Program-made: the position numbers and the translations under genes
The notes under the pieces: model-generated
The model's input: the letters and a program-made list of their open reading frames with translations, nothing else
Database searches by the model: none
Told to the model about the DNA's origin: nothing
Assembly (NCBI GenBank): GCA_011525805.1
Contig: WYBR01000125.1
Location: forward strand, 1 to 32,107
Length of the DNA stretch: 32,107 bases
Source of the DNA: Vicinamibacteraceae bacterium
GTDB lineage: Bacteria > Planctomycetota > Phycisphaerae > Phycisphaerales > UBA5793
Direction of reading: 5' to 3'
Shown: one piece after another, positions 9,787-17,379 of the stretch
Position numbering within the stretch: the first letter of the stretch is position 1
Layout of the letters: every line of letters starts with the position of its first letter

Positions 9787-9825
9787 CGGCGGCGCCGCGG
9801 CGCCGCCGGACCCGGCCGCGGCCGG
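9787..9825. repeat. Two adjoining perfect GC palindromes between divergent genes
   Basis: Bases 9787-9808 form a 22-bp perfect palindrome, and 9812-9825 (CCGGCCGCGGCCGG) a 14-bp one. They sit between the divergent starts at 9670 and 9860, just upstream of a TATAGT box at 9831-9836. They could be operators, hairpins, or chance in GC-only DNA. Confidence 0.6.
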
Positions 9826-9830
9826 ATCGC

Positions 9831-9836
9831 TATAGT
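9831..9836 (+). promoter_or_regulatory. Possible -10 (TATAGT) of the carbonic-anhydrase-like gene
   Basis: TATAGT lies 23 bases before the ATG at 9860, in otherwise GC-only sequence. No good -35 hexamer is seen. Confidence 0.35.
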
Positions 9837-9859
9837 CGCTCCACCGCAGCGAACCAATC

Positions 9860-10318
9860 ATGCCCGACCGACCCTACGACAGCCGCGTCCCCTACGAACA
9901 GTCGCGCATCCACGCGGCGGCGATCTACTGCTCCGACGGCCGCGTGGGCGAGCACTTCGACGACTTTCTCCAGAACGGGCTGGGGTTGCCTCGCTACGAC
10001 CGCGTCGCCCTGCCTGGCGGGCCGGCCTGCCTCGCCGGCCACGCGCAGACGACCCTGGAACAGAGCAGCGTCGTGGATGAACTCCAGTTCCTCGTTGACG
10101 TTCATCATCTCAAGCGAGTCATCCTCATCGCCCACCAGGGATGCGCGTTCTACGCCACGCGCCTGCACCTGCAGGACCGCCGGCTGGAACTCGTGCAGAA
10201 GGCGGATCTCGTCCGCGCCACCGCGGCCGTCCAGGCCGTGACGAAGATCGACCGCATCGATGCGTACTTCGCGCGGCTGGTGGACAACTGCGTGCGGTTT
10301 GAGGCGGTGGAGGTCTGA
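9860..10318 (+). CDS. Small beta-carbonic-anhydrase-like protein
   Basis: A 152-residue soluble protein. It shows the two metal motifs of beta-class carbonic anhydrases: C24-x-D26-x-R28 (YCSDGR) and H92-x2-C95 (AHQGC), 68 residues apart. A hydrophobic strand (RVILIA) leads into the second motif, as in that family. Beta-carbonic anhydrases interconvert CO2 and bicarbonate with a zinc held by these Cys, His and Cys residues, and the Asp-Arg dyad gates the active site. The protein is shorter than most members (often near 200 residues), with little after the second motif, so its activity should not be assumed. It stands alone, with no transporter or carboxylase beside it. The start follows a TATAGT box by 23 bases. 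Confidence 0.75.
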   Translation: MPDRPYDSRVPYEQSRIHAAAIYCSDGRVGEHFDDFLQNGLGLPRYDRVALPGGPACLAGHAQTTLEQSSVVDELQFLVDVHHLKRVILIAHQGCAFYATRLHLQDRRLELVQKADLVRATAAVQAVTKIDRIDAYFARLVDNCVRFEAVEV

Positions 10319-10349
10319 ACCGCGGCCGTCGGAGCCGTCGGTTCACAGA

Positions 10350-10440
10350 CTGTTTCACAACGGTGGGACGGGCGTCTCGCCCGTCCGAATCGAACGGGCC
10401 AGAGGCCCGTTCCACCACTTCGACGTCAGTTGTGAAACAG
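10350..10440. repeat. 91-base nested inverted-repeat element between convergent genes
   Basis: The outer 12-bp arms CTGTTTCACAAC (10350-10361) and GTTGTGAAACAG (10429-10440) are perfect inverted repeats. Inside, GGTGG (10362-10366) can pair with CCACC (10412-10416). Within that are two short-loop hairpins: GGACGGGCG/CGCCCGTCC (10366-10386, loop TCT) and AACGGGCC/GGCCCGTT (10393-10411, loop AGA). The layout is a cloverleaf. It ends four bases before the stop of the minus-strand kinase gene and starts 31 bases after the stop of the plus-strand gene. It may be a small non-autonomous mobile element or repeat that also serves as a two-way terminator. Confidence 0.75.
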
Positions 10441-10444
10441 ATCC

Positions 10445-13400
10445 TCAGCCGCCTTCGCGCACCTTGTCGCGATACACCTGCGCGTCCGCCGGGCGATTGA
10501 GTTGCTCGTAGCAGCGGACGAGTTCGCCCAGCGCCTCCTGAGTGAATCCATCGTCGAGTCCGAGGGTCGCTTCAAGCCCCTCGCAGGCGCGCCGGAGTTC
10601 GACTTCAGCCTCCTCGAAGCGATCAAGTTCGCGGAGGACTCGCCCGTAGCGACCGTGAATGAACCAGCGTTGCCAGTTGTCCTCCCCCAGCGACTTGTCG
10701 GCGGCGGAGGCGGCGGCGGCGAGCCAGGGCGCGGCCTCAGAGAGTCGGCGGGCGTCGCGATAGAACGCCGCGAAGTTGTTGCGGGCGAAGATCGCCTCGG
10801 GATGGTTCGGGCCGTAATGCGAGTCGAGCGATGCGATGACTTCGAGGTGCAGACGCTCGGCCTCATCGCCCCGACCCAGTTTCTCCAACAGGTCCGCCAG
10901 TTCCTGCTTGACCCGGAGCGACTCAATCGCGTGCTCTCCGTAGAGGGACTCGCGGTCGCGCAGCAGGTCCATGTACGCCTGCTCCAGTTCAGCGTTCTGG
11001 CCGGTGCTGGCGAGCATTCGGATGCGAGTAAAGATGGCGAACTGCGAGGCGGGATGATCGCGGCCGAGCCGCTCGGACGCGACCGCCACAATCTCATCGA
11101 GCAGGGAGGCGCAGCGGGTGTCCTTCCGCTCAAGCATCGCCGCCGCCAGGTTGGTCGCAAAGATGACAGTATCCGGGTGGTGCGGGCCTAGAGTGTTTCG
11201 CGCCCGTGGCAGCAGCGGGTCGAGGAGGCTCACGACCTCCTCAAAGCGTTGCTGCTCGAGCAGCCATTGCCCGTAATTGTTCGCTGCCGCGAGCGTGACA
11301 TAACTCTCCTCGCCCCACTGCGACTGCGCCGCCTCATAGGCCTCGCGCAGCAGGCGCTCCGACTCGGCGATGTCGCCCGAGGCCAGCAGCCCGTGGGCGT
11401 AGTTGGCGGTAACGGAGACGGTCTCCTTGCCGAAGCCTCCCTCGCGGGCGCGGTGGGCGGCGATCGTCTCGCGGAAAATGGCGAAGGCGTCCTCGAAGCG
11501 CTGCTGGAACACTCGCAGCGAAGCCACGTCGTTGCCGAATTCCAGCGTGTGCTGGTCCGACTCTCCGTAGCGGCGGCGCTGCGCCTGCCACGCCGTGGTC
11601 AGCAGTTCATCCGCCTCGTCGAGCGCACGCTGGTGGAGGCGCACCAGCCCGAGGGCGTTCATCGCCAGCAGGGTCGTGCGCGCCTCGGGGCCGTCGAGCC
11701 GCTTGAGGTCTTCGAGGGCTTGCGCGATGAGGCGCTCGCCCTCGTCGAGGATGCCGATGCTCAGGTAGAGGCTGCCGAAGGTGGAGCGGAGCGCCGCCGC
11801 GAGGGCTGGCTCGTCCTTCAACTCGACGTCGAGGCTCGCCGCCGCCGGATCGAGCACCTGCACGACGCGGGCGTGGCGGCCGAGTTCGTTGACGCGCGCC
11901 GCCACGAACATGTCGCGCAGGTAGTTCACGATGCGCCGGTTCTTCTCCGACTCGATCTCCGCGAGGCGGCGCAGGTCGCGCTCGCGCACGAGCCCGACGC
12001 CGACGAGGCCCAGCAGCGCCGCGAGGACGATGATCGCGGCGAGGCTCAGCCGCATGAACCGCTGCCGCCGCTCCGCCTTGTCGCGCGCCTCGATCTGCGC
12101 GTGCCGCTCGCGCCGGCGGCGCGGCAACTGCTCGAGGCGCTCGGCCAGTTCATCCGCGGTGCGCAGGCGGCGCGACGGATCCCCCTCGACGCACCTGGAG
12201 ATATCCTCGCGCAGCAGCGCATCGTCGATGTCGCGCTCCCACCCGACCGCCAGCGGGCGCTCGAGATCGGCCACGATCAACTGGTAGAGGAGCACGCCCA
12301 GCGCGTAGATGTCCCCCTGCACCGTGAACGCCTTGCCGATGAGCATCTCCGGCGGCGCGTAGAGGCGCGTGCCGGTGCGGCTCGACTCGTTCTCCGAGAG
12401 AAGACCGGTGAATCCCGTCATGGTGATCTGCCGGGCGTCGAGGGCCGTCCGGTCGGCGAGGATGCCGATGCCGAAGTCGGCGAGGCGCGGCCGCGGATCG
12501 CTGCCCTTGGTCTGCTGGATGAGGATGTTCGAGGGCTTGATGTCCTTGTGGAGCACGCCGACGGAATGCGCCGCGGCGACGGCGCGGGCCGTGCGCGCCG
12601 CGAGGTCAAGGCGCGTCGCCACCGGCACCTGGGCCAGCCCCCCCTGCTGCCTGGCCCAGTTGTTCAGGTCGCCCGCCTCGGTGAACTCGACCTCGAGGAA
12701 GTACGGCGCCCTCTCGAGTTGAACCTCGTACAGCCGGGCGATGTCGTCCCGGTCGCCGAGAACCTCGCGCAAGACGCGAAAGAGCGTCAGTTCGCGCTTG
12801 AGGGAGCGCAGACGGTCCTGGTCAAAGCAGAACTTGAAGGCGCGGTGGACGCGGGTTTTCTCGTGCGTACCGAGCCAGACTTCGCCGAATCCGCCCTCGC
12901 CGATGCGCTTCTCGAGTTTCCAGCCCGGCCGCGTCGGCACTTCCAGACCCGTGGCGGGACGCCAGCCGAGCGTCTCATCCTGTCCCGGCGCGACCGCCCG
13001 CTGGGCCTTCTCCGAGTCGCGCGGCGCCCGCAGGGGCGACTCGCCCTGCGCCCCGACCTCGAACACCTCCAGAGGCTCGTCCGTGCCCTTGAAGCGATAA
13101 GGTCCGTGCGCCATCCACTGAATCGTGAGTAACCGCCCGTCGGACGCCGGAGGATGCTTGCGGACGTATTGCCGGGCGCTGTCGAAGAGGGCGCGCGTCA
13201 GCAGAATCTGCCCCCCTTCGGCGAGGCCCATGATGCGGGCGGCCAGGTCGATCGCCAAGCCGGAGAGTTTCGCGCCCCCCTGAGGGTCCGCCTCAAGTTC
13301 CGAGACTTCGCCGAGGTGCAGGCCGATGCGGACGTGCAGCGGCGGCCCAGGCCAGGGCTCGCGCCGCAAGGCGTCCTGAAACAGGAGGGCGAAACTCACG

Positions 13401-13621
13401 GCATTGCTGACGGTATTGAAGCGGGCGAGGAAGCCGTCCCCCGTGTCCTTGAGAATCTCCCCATCCCCGACCGCGTCGAAGGTCCGGCGGAACAGGCGGT
13501 CGTGCTGCGCAATGATCTGCGCGGCCTCGGCGTCGCCGAGCCGGCTCTTGAGTTCCACCGAGCCGACGATGTCCGAGAAAAGCAGGACAACGAGGCGCGT
13601 GATGGTCGTGGTTTGGGACAT
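10445..13621 (-). CDS. Class III nucleotide cyclase - Ser/Thr kinase - TM - TPR fusion protein
   Basis: A 1058-residue signalling protein. Residues about 10-190 form a class III adenylate/guanylate cyclase domain with FSDIVGS (metal Asp D17), KDTGDGF (second Asp D62) and VRIGLHLGEV. Residues about 234-500 form a Hanks-type kinase with glycine loop GEGGFGEVW (241-249), likely ATP lysine K263, catalytic HKDIKPSN (358-365; HKD in place of the usual HRD), DFG (382-384) and APPE (422-425). One membrane segment (about 525-545) leads to a long TPR region (about 600-1058), probably outside the cytoplasm. Kinase-TM-TPR proteins are common in planctomycetes, and the added cyclase is the unusual part. 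The start ATG follows GGGAG, and a TTGCTG-17-TACGCT promoter lies upstream. Confidence 0.92.
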   Translation of the reverse strand: MSQTTTITRLVVLLFSDIVGSVELKSRLGDAEAAQIIAQHDRLFRRTFDAVGDGEILKDTGDGFLARFNTVSNAVSFALLFQDALRREPWPGPPLHVRIGLHLGEVSELEADPQGGAKLSGLAIDLAARIMGLAEGGQILLTRALFDSARQYVRKHPPASDGRLLTIQWMAHGPYRFKGTDEPLEVFEVGAQGESPLRAPRDSEKAQRAVAPGQDETLGWRPATGLEVPTRPGWKLEKRIGEGGFGEVWLGTHEKTRVHRAFKFCFDQDRLRSLKRELTLFRVLREVLGDRDDIARLYEVQLERAPYFLEVEFTEAGDLNNWARQQGGLAQVPVATRLDLAARTARAVAAAHSVGVLHKDIKPSNILIQQTKGSDPRPRLADFGIGILADRTALDARQITMTGFTGLLSENESSRTGTRLYAPPEMLIGKAFTVQGDIYALGVLLYQLIVADLERPLAVGWERDIDDALLREDISRCVEGDPSRRLRTADELAERLEQLPRRRRERHAQIEARDKAERRQRFMRLSLAAIIVLAALLGLVGVGLVRERDLRRLAEIESEKNRRIVNYLRDMFVAARVNELGRHARVVQVLDPAAASLDVELKDEPALAAALRSTFGSLYLSIGILDEGERLIAQALEDLKRLDGPEARTTLLAMNALGLVRLHQRALDEADELLTTAWQAQRRRYGESDQHTLEFGNDVASLRVFQQRFEDAFAIFRETIAAHRAREGGFGKETVSVTANYAHGLLASGDIAESERLLREAYEAAQSQWGEESYVTLAAANNYGQWLLEQQRFEEVVSLLDPLLPRARNTLGPHHPDTVIFATNLAAAMLERKDTRCASLLDEIVAVASERLGRDHPASQFAIFTRIRMLASTGQNAELEQAYMDLLRDRESLYGEHAIESLRVKQELADLLEKLGRGDEAERLHLEVIASLDSHYGPNHPEAIFARNNFAAFYRDARRLSEAAPWLAAAASAADKSLGEDNWQRWFIHGRYGRVLRELDRFEEAEVELRRACEGLEATLGLDDGFTQEALGELVRCYEQLNRPADAQVYRDKVREGG

Positions 13622-13666
13622 GAACCGACGCTCCCGAGGGAATCCGGGCGGAGTTCGCCGCGGTGG

Positions 13667-13695
13667 AGCGTACCGGGCAGGGCGAGCCGCAGCAA
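13667..13695 (-). promoter_or_regulatory. Probable promoter of the cyclase-kinase gene
   Basis: On the minus strand, TTGCTG (13695-13690), a 17-base spacer, then TACGCT (13672-13667). Transcription would start about 40 bases before the ATG at 13621. Confidence 0.4.
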
Positions 13696-13737
13696 GCCGT
13701 GATTCGCCCGCTTCGGGGCGGCTTTGGCGTGAATTCG

Positions 13738-13751
13738 GAGGCAGTTGCCTC
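13738..13751. promoter_or_regulatory. Palindrome GAGGCA-GT-TGCCTC in the divergent control region
   Basis: A 14-base perfect palindrome lies just upstream of the -35 box of the gene at 13850 and is followed by a T5 run. It is a possible operator; the two-base centre is too tight for a normal hairpin loop. Confidence 0.35.
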
Positions 13752-13758
13752 TTTTTGC

Positions 13759-13787
13759 TTGCGTTTTCGAGTTTTGGGAGGCATACT
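13759..13787 (+). promoter_or_regulatory. Probable promoter of the secreted protein gene at 13850
   Basis: TTGCGT (13759-13764), a 17-base spacer and CATACT (13782-13787). This gives a leader of about 55 bases before the GTG at 13850. Confidence 0.45.
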
Positions 13788-13836
13788 CATGGCATCTCCG
13801 CCAGCGAGCGACCGGCCGCGGCGGAGACCCGTATGG

Positions 13837-13843
13837 AAGGGGA
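13837..13843 (+). promoter_or_regulatory. Ribosome binding site AAGGGGA that fixes a GTG start
   Basis: It lies six bases before the GTG at 13850. It places the start directly before a typical signal peptide and excludes the in-frame ATG at 13745. Confidence 0.7.
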
Positions 13844-13849
13844 ATCGAC

Positions 13850-15766
13850 GTGAAGAGCATCCCGCACCGCGCCTCGGGCCCAGCCGCGGCCCTCGCCTCC
13901 CTGCTTTCTGTCGCCGCCTCCGGGGCTGCGCAGTCGCCGACGGCGTTCACTTCGCTCAGAGGCGGGGTGTCCGTCGAACCGATCGCCATCGCGCAGGTCT
14001 TCAGCGACGGCACCGCCGGGCAGTGGCATCCTTACGTCGTTCGCAAGGGCGTTGAGGAGCCCATGGCCTCGAACATCACCTTCGGAGCGGGGGAGACCAC
14101 CAAACTCCGCGATCCCGGGCCGACTTTCATCCCAACCGACGGATCTGCGTGTGGAGGTTTTGGCCAGCCCTGCGGCCAGCCCTGCTCCCAGACCCGCCGA
14201 ATCCTCCAGACGTGCGGCCTGACCAACGGAGGCATGCGCATCTCGGCCACCTCTTCCGTCAACAGCACCGGCGATCCGGGGAACGTCACGCAGGTCTTCC
14301 TCGCCTGGGCCAACAAGCGGGCTGCGGGCGAACTGGACGACTTCAACCCGCCGCGCGTCATCAACGAAACGGTGATCGAAGTTCTGATCTACGACGACTG
14401 GTTCGACCCGAACTGCGGCCCCGCCACGCCGAACCTCATCGGCGGAGTGCTCGTGAACTTCGGCCGCCTCGATGCTCAGTGCGGCACCGACAACTACTTC
14501 TTCTCGACCGTCAATCTGCGAGACTTCCCCGACGTATGCCTGACGGTTCCAGGCCCCGCGGCCGACTTCGGCTATGAAGTCGCCTTCTGGTTCGACGCCG
14601 ACCGCTCCGCCCGCGCCGCGAACAACCAGGTCATGCTCTGGGGAACCAAGGACCGCACGCTTCAGGGCGCCACGCTGGAGATCGGTTATGTGGATGCGAA
14701 CTACGACGGTCAGTACTCGCCGCCGAGCGAGTGCATCAACCTGCGCAGTGGCGGCTGTCCGGAGATCCTTGCCGCCATGGTCGACTTCTGGGGCAACACC
14801 GTTCCGGGCAACGTCAACCTCTGGGACAACGGCGCCTTCGTCACGGGCTTGCGCACGGGCTGCTCCGGGCGCGATGTGAGTCTCGTCGAGCCGCCCAGCA
14901 CCGTCTTTGGTTACGACACCCAGGTCAGCCGCTTCCACCAGGCCGACGATTTCAAGGTGCCCTCCGGGCAGACGTGGCAGATCGACGACATGCGGTGGTA
15001 TGTCTACCAGACCGACGCGACGCCGGTCGAGCCCATCACGGCCGCGTACGTGCGGGTGTGGGACGGTCCGCCGGGCGCGGGAGGTTCGATCATCGCCGGC
15101 GACATGACGACCAACCGGCTCCTCGCCTCGGAGTTCATGAGCACCTACCGCGCGATCGCGAGCGACCCGACGAGTTGCCGCCGCGCGGTCAAGCGCATCA
15201 CCGTCAACTTGTCCTGGCTTGGCCAACTCTCCGCCGGGACGTATTGGCTCGAACTGGGCACGGAGGGGAATCCGGGCTTCGGCGGCCCCTTCGCGGCGCC
15301 GACTGTGCCCCGCGATCCGAGCACGGACAACTCGCGGTCGCTCAACGTCGCCAGCGGCGTATGGAGCGCCAACGTCGACACCACCTCGGGCTTCCCCTTC
15401 GACTTCCCGTTTGAACTCGAGGGCAAGATCATCTCCGGCGGGCCGTGCAAGATCGGCGGCTACACCGTTGCGATCGCCGGCGCTTGCCCCGGCTCGGTGC
15501 GCCTCGAATGGAGCGGCGCCGAGCCCAGCCGCCAGCAGGGCATCGTCTTCGCGCGGAACCTCGGCAACTACATGATCGGCTCGGGGCCGTGCGTCGGAAC
15601 GCGCCTGGGATTGGGCACCAACGGCCTGATGCTCTTCGCCGTCATCGGAACCGGCAGCGGCAGCGGCAGCCTGAACGCCAACGCCGGCCCCGGCGCCTGC
15701 CGGGGATACGTCCAGTTGATCACCGTGCCATCCTGCGCCACGAGCAACGTCACGCAAGTGCCGTGA
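13850..15766 (+). CDS. Large secreted protein with planctomycete-type C-terminal tail domain
   Basis: A 638-residue protein starting at GTG. A signal peptide covers about residues 1-27 (hydrophobic AAALASLLSVAA, cleavage near SGAA|Q). The mature part is rich in Gly, Asp, Asn and aromatic residues with many paired cysteines, consistent with an exported beta-rich protein with disulfides. A cysteine cluster (CGGFGQPCGQPC) lies early in the mature protein. The last 110 residues form a separate domain with CKIGGYTVAIAGAC, a GSGSGS linker-like stretch and the ending CRGYVQLITVPSC. I recall this ending on many unrelated planctomycete secreted proteins. I do not recognise an enzyme. A surface or extracellular structural role is only an inference. 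A strong hairpin terminator follows at 15800. Confidence 0.82.
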   Translation: MKSIPHRASGPAAALASLLSVAASGAAQSPTAFTSLRGGVSVEPIAIAQVFSDGTAGQWHPYVVRKGVEEPMASNITFGAGETTKLRDPGPTFIPTDGSACGGFGQPCGQPCSQTRRILQTCGLTNGGMRISATSSVNSTGDPGNVTQVFLAWANKRAAGELDDFNPPRVINETVIEVLIYDDWFDPNCGPATPNLIGGVLVNFGRLDAQCGTDNYFFSTVNLRDFPDVCLTVPGPAADFGYEVAFWFDADRSARAANNQVMLWGTKDRTLQGATLEIGYVDANYDGQYSPPSECINLRSGGCPEILAAMVDFWGNTVPGNVNLWDNGAFVTGLRTGCSGRDVSLVEPPSTVFGYDTQVSRFHQADDFKVPSGQTWQIDDMRWYVYQTDATPVEPITAAYVRVWDGPPGAGGSIIAGDMTTNRLLASEFMSTYRAIASDPTSCRRAVKRITVNLSWLGQLSAGTYWLELGTEGNPGFGGPFAAPTVPRDPSTDNSRSLNVASGVWSANVDTTSGFPFDFPFELEGKIISGGPCKIGGYTVAIAGACPGSVRLEWSGAEPSRQQGIVFARNLGNYMIGSGPCVGTRLGLGTNGLMLFAVIGTGSGSGSLNANAGPGACRGYVQLITVPSCATSNVTQVP

Positions 15767-15799
15767 TCGCGCGCCCGGTGTTCCGTCCAGACGAAACAA

Positions 15800-15826
15800 G
15801 AGGAGCGAGGCAGAGCCTCGCTCCTC
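15800..15826. terminator. Two-way hairpin terminator between convergent genes
   Basis: GAGGAGCGAGG (15800-15810) and CCTCGCTCCTC (15816-15826) form a perfect 11-bp stem with loop CAGAG. The upstream side is A-rich (gives CTTGTTTCGT on the minus strand), so it suits the minus-strand protease gene ending at 15881 as well as the plus-strand gene ending at 15766. Confidence 0.8.
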
Positions 15827-15880
15827 CCGTTGCATGGTGCGTTGACGCGGCCGCCGTGAAAGCAGTCGCGCGGAAGGTCA

Positions 15881-17335
15881 CTACTCCACGACACGGCTGA
15901 CGATTTCGGAGGTCCGGCCCGCTTCGGCGGCCTGGACCGTGATCGTCAGGCCGCGGGCGGCGGACGGAATGACGCGCGTCAGCCGCGCCGTTCCCCCACC
16001 GTCAGCGACCGCCGATCCGCCCAGACTCGGAGAGGCCAAGCCGAGCGTCACACCCAGCGGTCGCACGTGAGTTGATCCCTGCCCCTGAAGGCTGTAGATG
16101 AAGTAGACCGTCAGACCCGCGGAAGCGCCTGCCGCTTCGAGGGTGGCCGGCTGGCCGGCGGCAAGCGGCGGAACCGTCAGGCCGAAGGGAGCGCACACGC
16201 CGCGCGGGTTGGCCAGCGCCGTTTGCCAGGCGGAGTGATTCGAGCCCGTGCCATTATTGGCACTGTTCGGATCGCTGTTGCATCCCGCGTGGGTGTGGAC
16301 GCCGATCGCTTCGCCGGTGTCCTCGTTGAGCACGCAGGAGCCGGAGTTGCCGCCTGTGGTGTCGACGTGGTAGCGGACCGTCGTGCCGGAGAAGGAGCGG
16401 AAGGGGCCGGTGTGCGTCTTCTGGACCTGGTTCCACTCGCGGGGCACGCCGCCGCCCGTCGTGCCGTAGCCCGTGATGCGGATCGTCTGGCCGTTCACCG
16501 GCGGGGGCGTCGAGGCGAGGATGTGGTACTCACCCTGGGCCTGGTAGGCCGAAAGCCCGGTCTCCGTATTGCGGAAGACGCCGAAGTAGCCCCAGTCCTG
16601 TCCGATGCTGCCGCTGAGCGACTGCTTCGAGGACACATCGACCGAGTACTGATCCTCGGGTCCGGGATGCTGAATCTGCCCCTGGTTGTTCGACAGGGGC
16701 ACGTTGAACTGAATCGTCTGAAGACTGCTGGTCGAGCAGTGTCCGGCCGTGATGAACTGGTGGTGCGCATCGTTGAAGATCCACGCCGAGCAGCCGATGG
16801 GAATCGCCCGCGCCGAGCGGGGATCGGTCGACAGCGTCCGGTCGTCGAGCGTCCCGCAGATCGACTGGGGGACCATGATGTCGTCGTCGATGCCGGCGTC
16901 GAGGCGCGCGATGACGAGCCGGTTGCCGCGGCTGCCGGGACGGGCGATGAGATCGACCGTGACCGCCGAGCCGTTGAAGTAGGCGCTGCTGTCGCGCCAC
17001 TGCGCAAGCGTCCACGCATTGAGGTGTTGCGTCCCGCCGTCTTCGAGCGACATGATGCGGATGACTGAACTTTCAACCGACTCCATGTCGGGATCGAGAT
17101 CGATGTCGCGGAAATAGAGCCTCACCCACCCGGCGCCGCCCACGTCGATGGTCTCCGACCAGACGACCCTCGGCTCGGACCCGGCGTTGGCGTGCAAGCC
17201 GGAATCGATGTTGAGTTCGACCGGCTTGCTGGCGATCGGCTCGGCCTGGCCCAACGCCGCCGGCACGCTGAGGAGAAGGGAACCAGCGGCCGCGAAGGCC
17301 GCGAGGGACAAAGCGGCGGGATGTCGGGTCTGCAT
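15881..17335 (-). CDS. Secreted trypsin-like serine protease with Ig-like C-terminal tail
   Basis: A 484-residue protein. A signal peptide covers about residues 1-30 (hydrophobic core, cleavage near AALGQ). Residues about 155-380 form a chymotrypsin-fold protease with the triad H199 (FITAGHC), D247 (GQDWGYFG) and S331 in the TTGGNSGS motif. Several Cys pairs (C160-C182, C200-C334, C352-C381 as possible partners) suggest disulfides. About 100 residues before the protease may be a pro- or beta-domain. The last 100 residues (about 384-484) are an Ig-like tail (VYFIYSLQGQG ... VQAAEAGRTSEIVSRVV) shared with the next gene upstream. AGGAG precedes the ATG. The gap to the sugar dehydrogenase-like gene is 44 bases, so the two are probably co-transcribed. 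The substrate is unknown. Confidence 0.88.
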   Translation of the reverse strand: MQTRHPAALSLAAFAAAGSLLLSVPAALGQAEPIASKPVELNIDSGLHANAGSEPRVVWSETIDVGGAGWVRLYFRDIDLDPDMESVESSVIRIMSLEDGGTQHLNAWTLAQWRDSSAYFNGSAVTVDLIARPGSRGNRLVIARLDAGIDDDIMVPQSICGTLDDRTLSTDPRSARAIPIGCSAWIFNDAHHQFITAGHCSTSSLQTIQFNVPLSNNQGQIQHPGPEDQYSVDVSSKQSLSGSIGQDWGYFGVFRNTETGLSAYQAQGEYHILASTPPPVNGQTIRITGYGTTGGGVPREWNQVQKTHTGPFRSFSGTTVRYHVDTTGGNSGSCVLNEDTGEAIGVHTHAGCNSDPNSANNGTGSNHSAWQTALANPRGVCAPFGLTVPPLAAGQPATLEAAGASAGLTVYFIYSLQGQGSTHVRPLGVTLGLASPSLGGSAVADGGGTARLTRVIPSAARGLTITVQAAEAGRTSEIVSRVVE

Positions 17336-17350
17336 GAGTGAATCGCTCCT

Positions 17351-17370
17351 GTGATCGAGTGATCGAGTGA
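17351..17370. repeat. Tandem GTGATCGA repeat (2.5 copies)
   Basis: GTGATCGA is repeated directly in the 44-base gap between the protease and sugar dehydrogenase-like genes. It may be chance. Confidence 0.5.
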
Positions 17371-17379
17371 CCGGAAGGG

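Noticed and set aside
11249-13132. A 627-codon plus-strand frame opposite the cyclase-kinase gene
   Set aside because: It is antisense to well-defined kinase motifs and has low-complexity composition.
10445-13621. Cyclase domain as a CBASS-type defence nucleotidyltransferase
   Set aside because: The motifs are those of class III adenylate/guanylate cyclases, not CD-NTases, and no effector gene lies beside it.
13787-15835. A 682-codon minus-strand frame opposite the secreted protein
   Set aside because: The plus-strand frame has a signal peptide, ribosome binding site, promoter and terminator. The minus frame has none of these.
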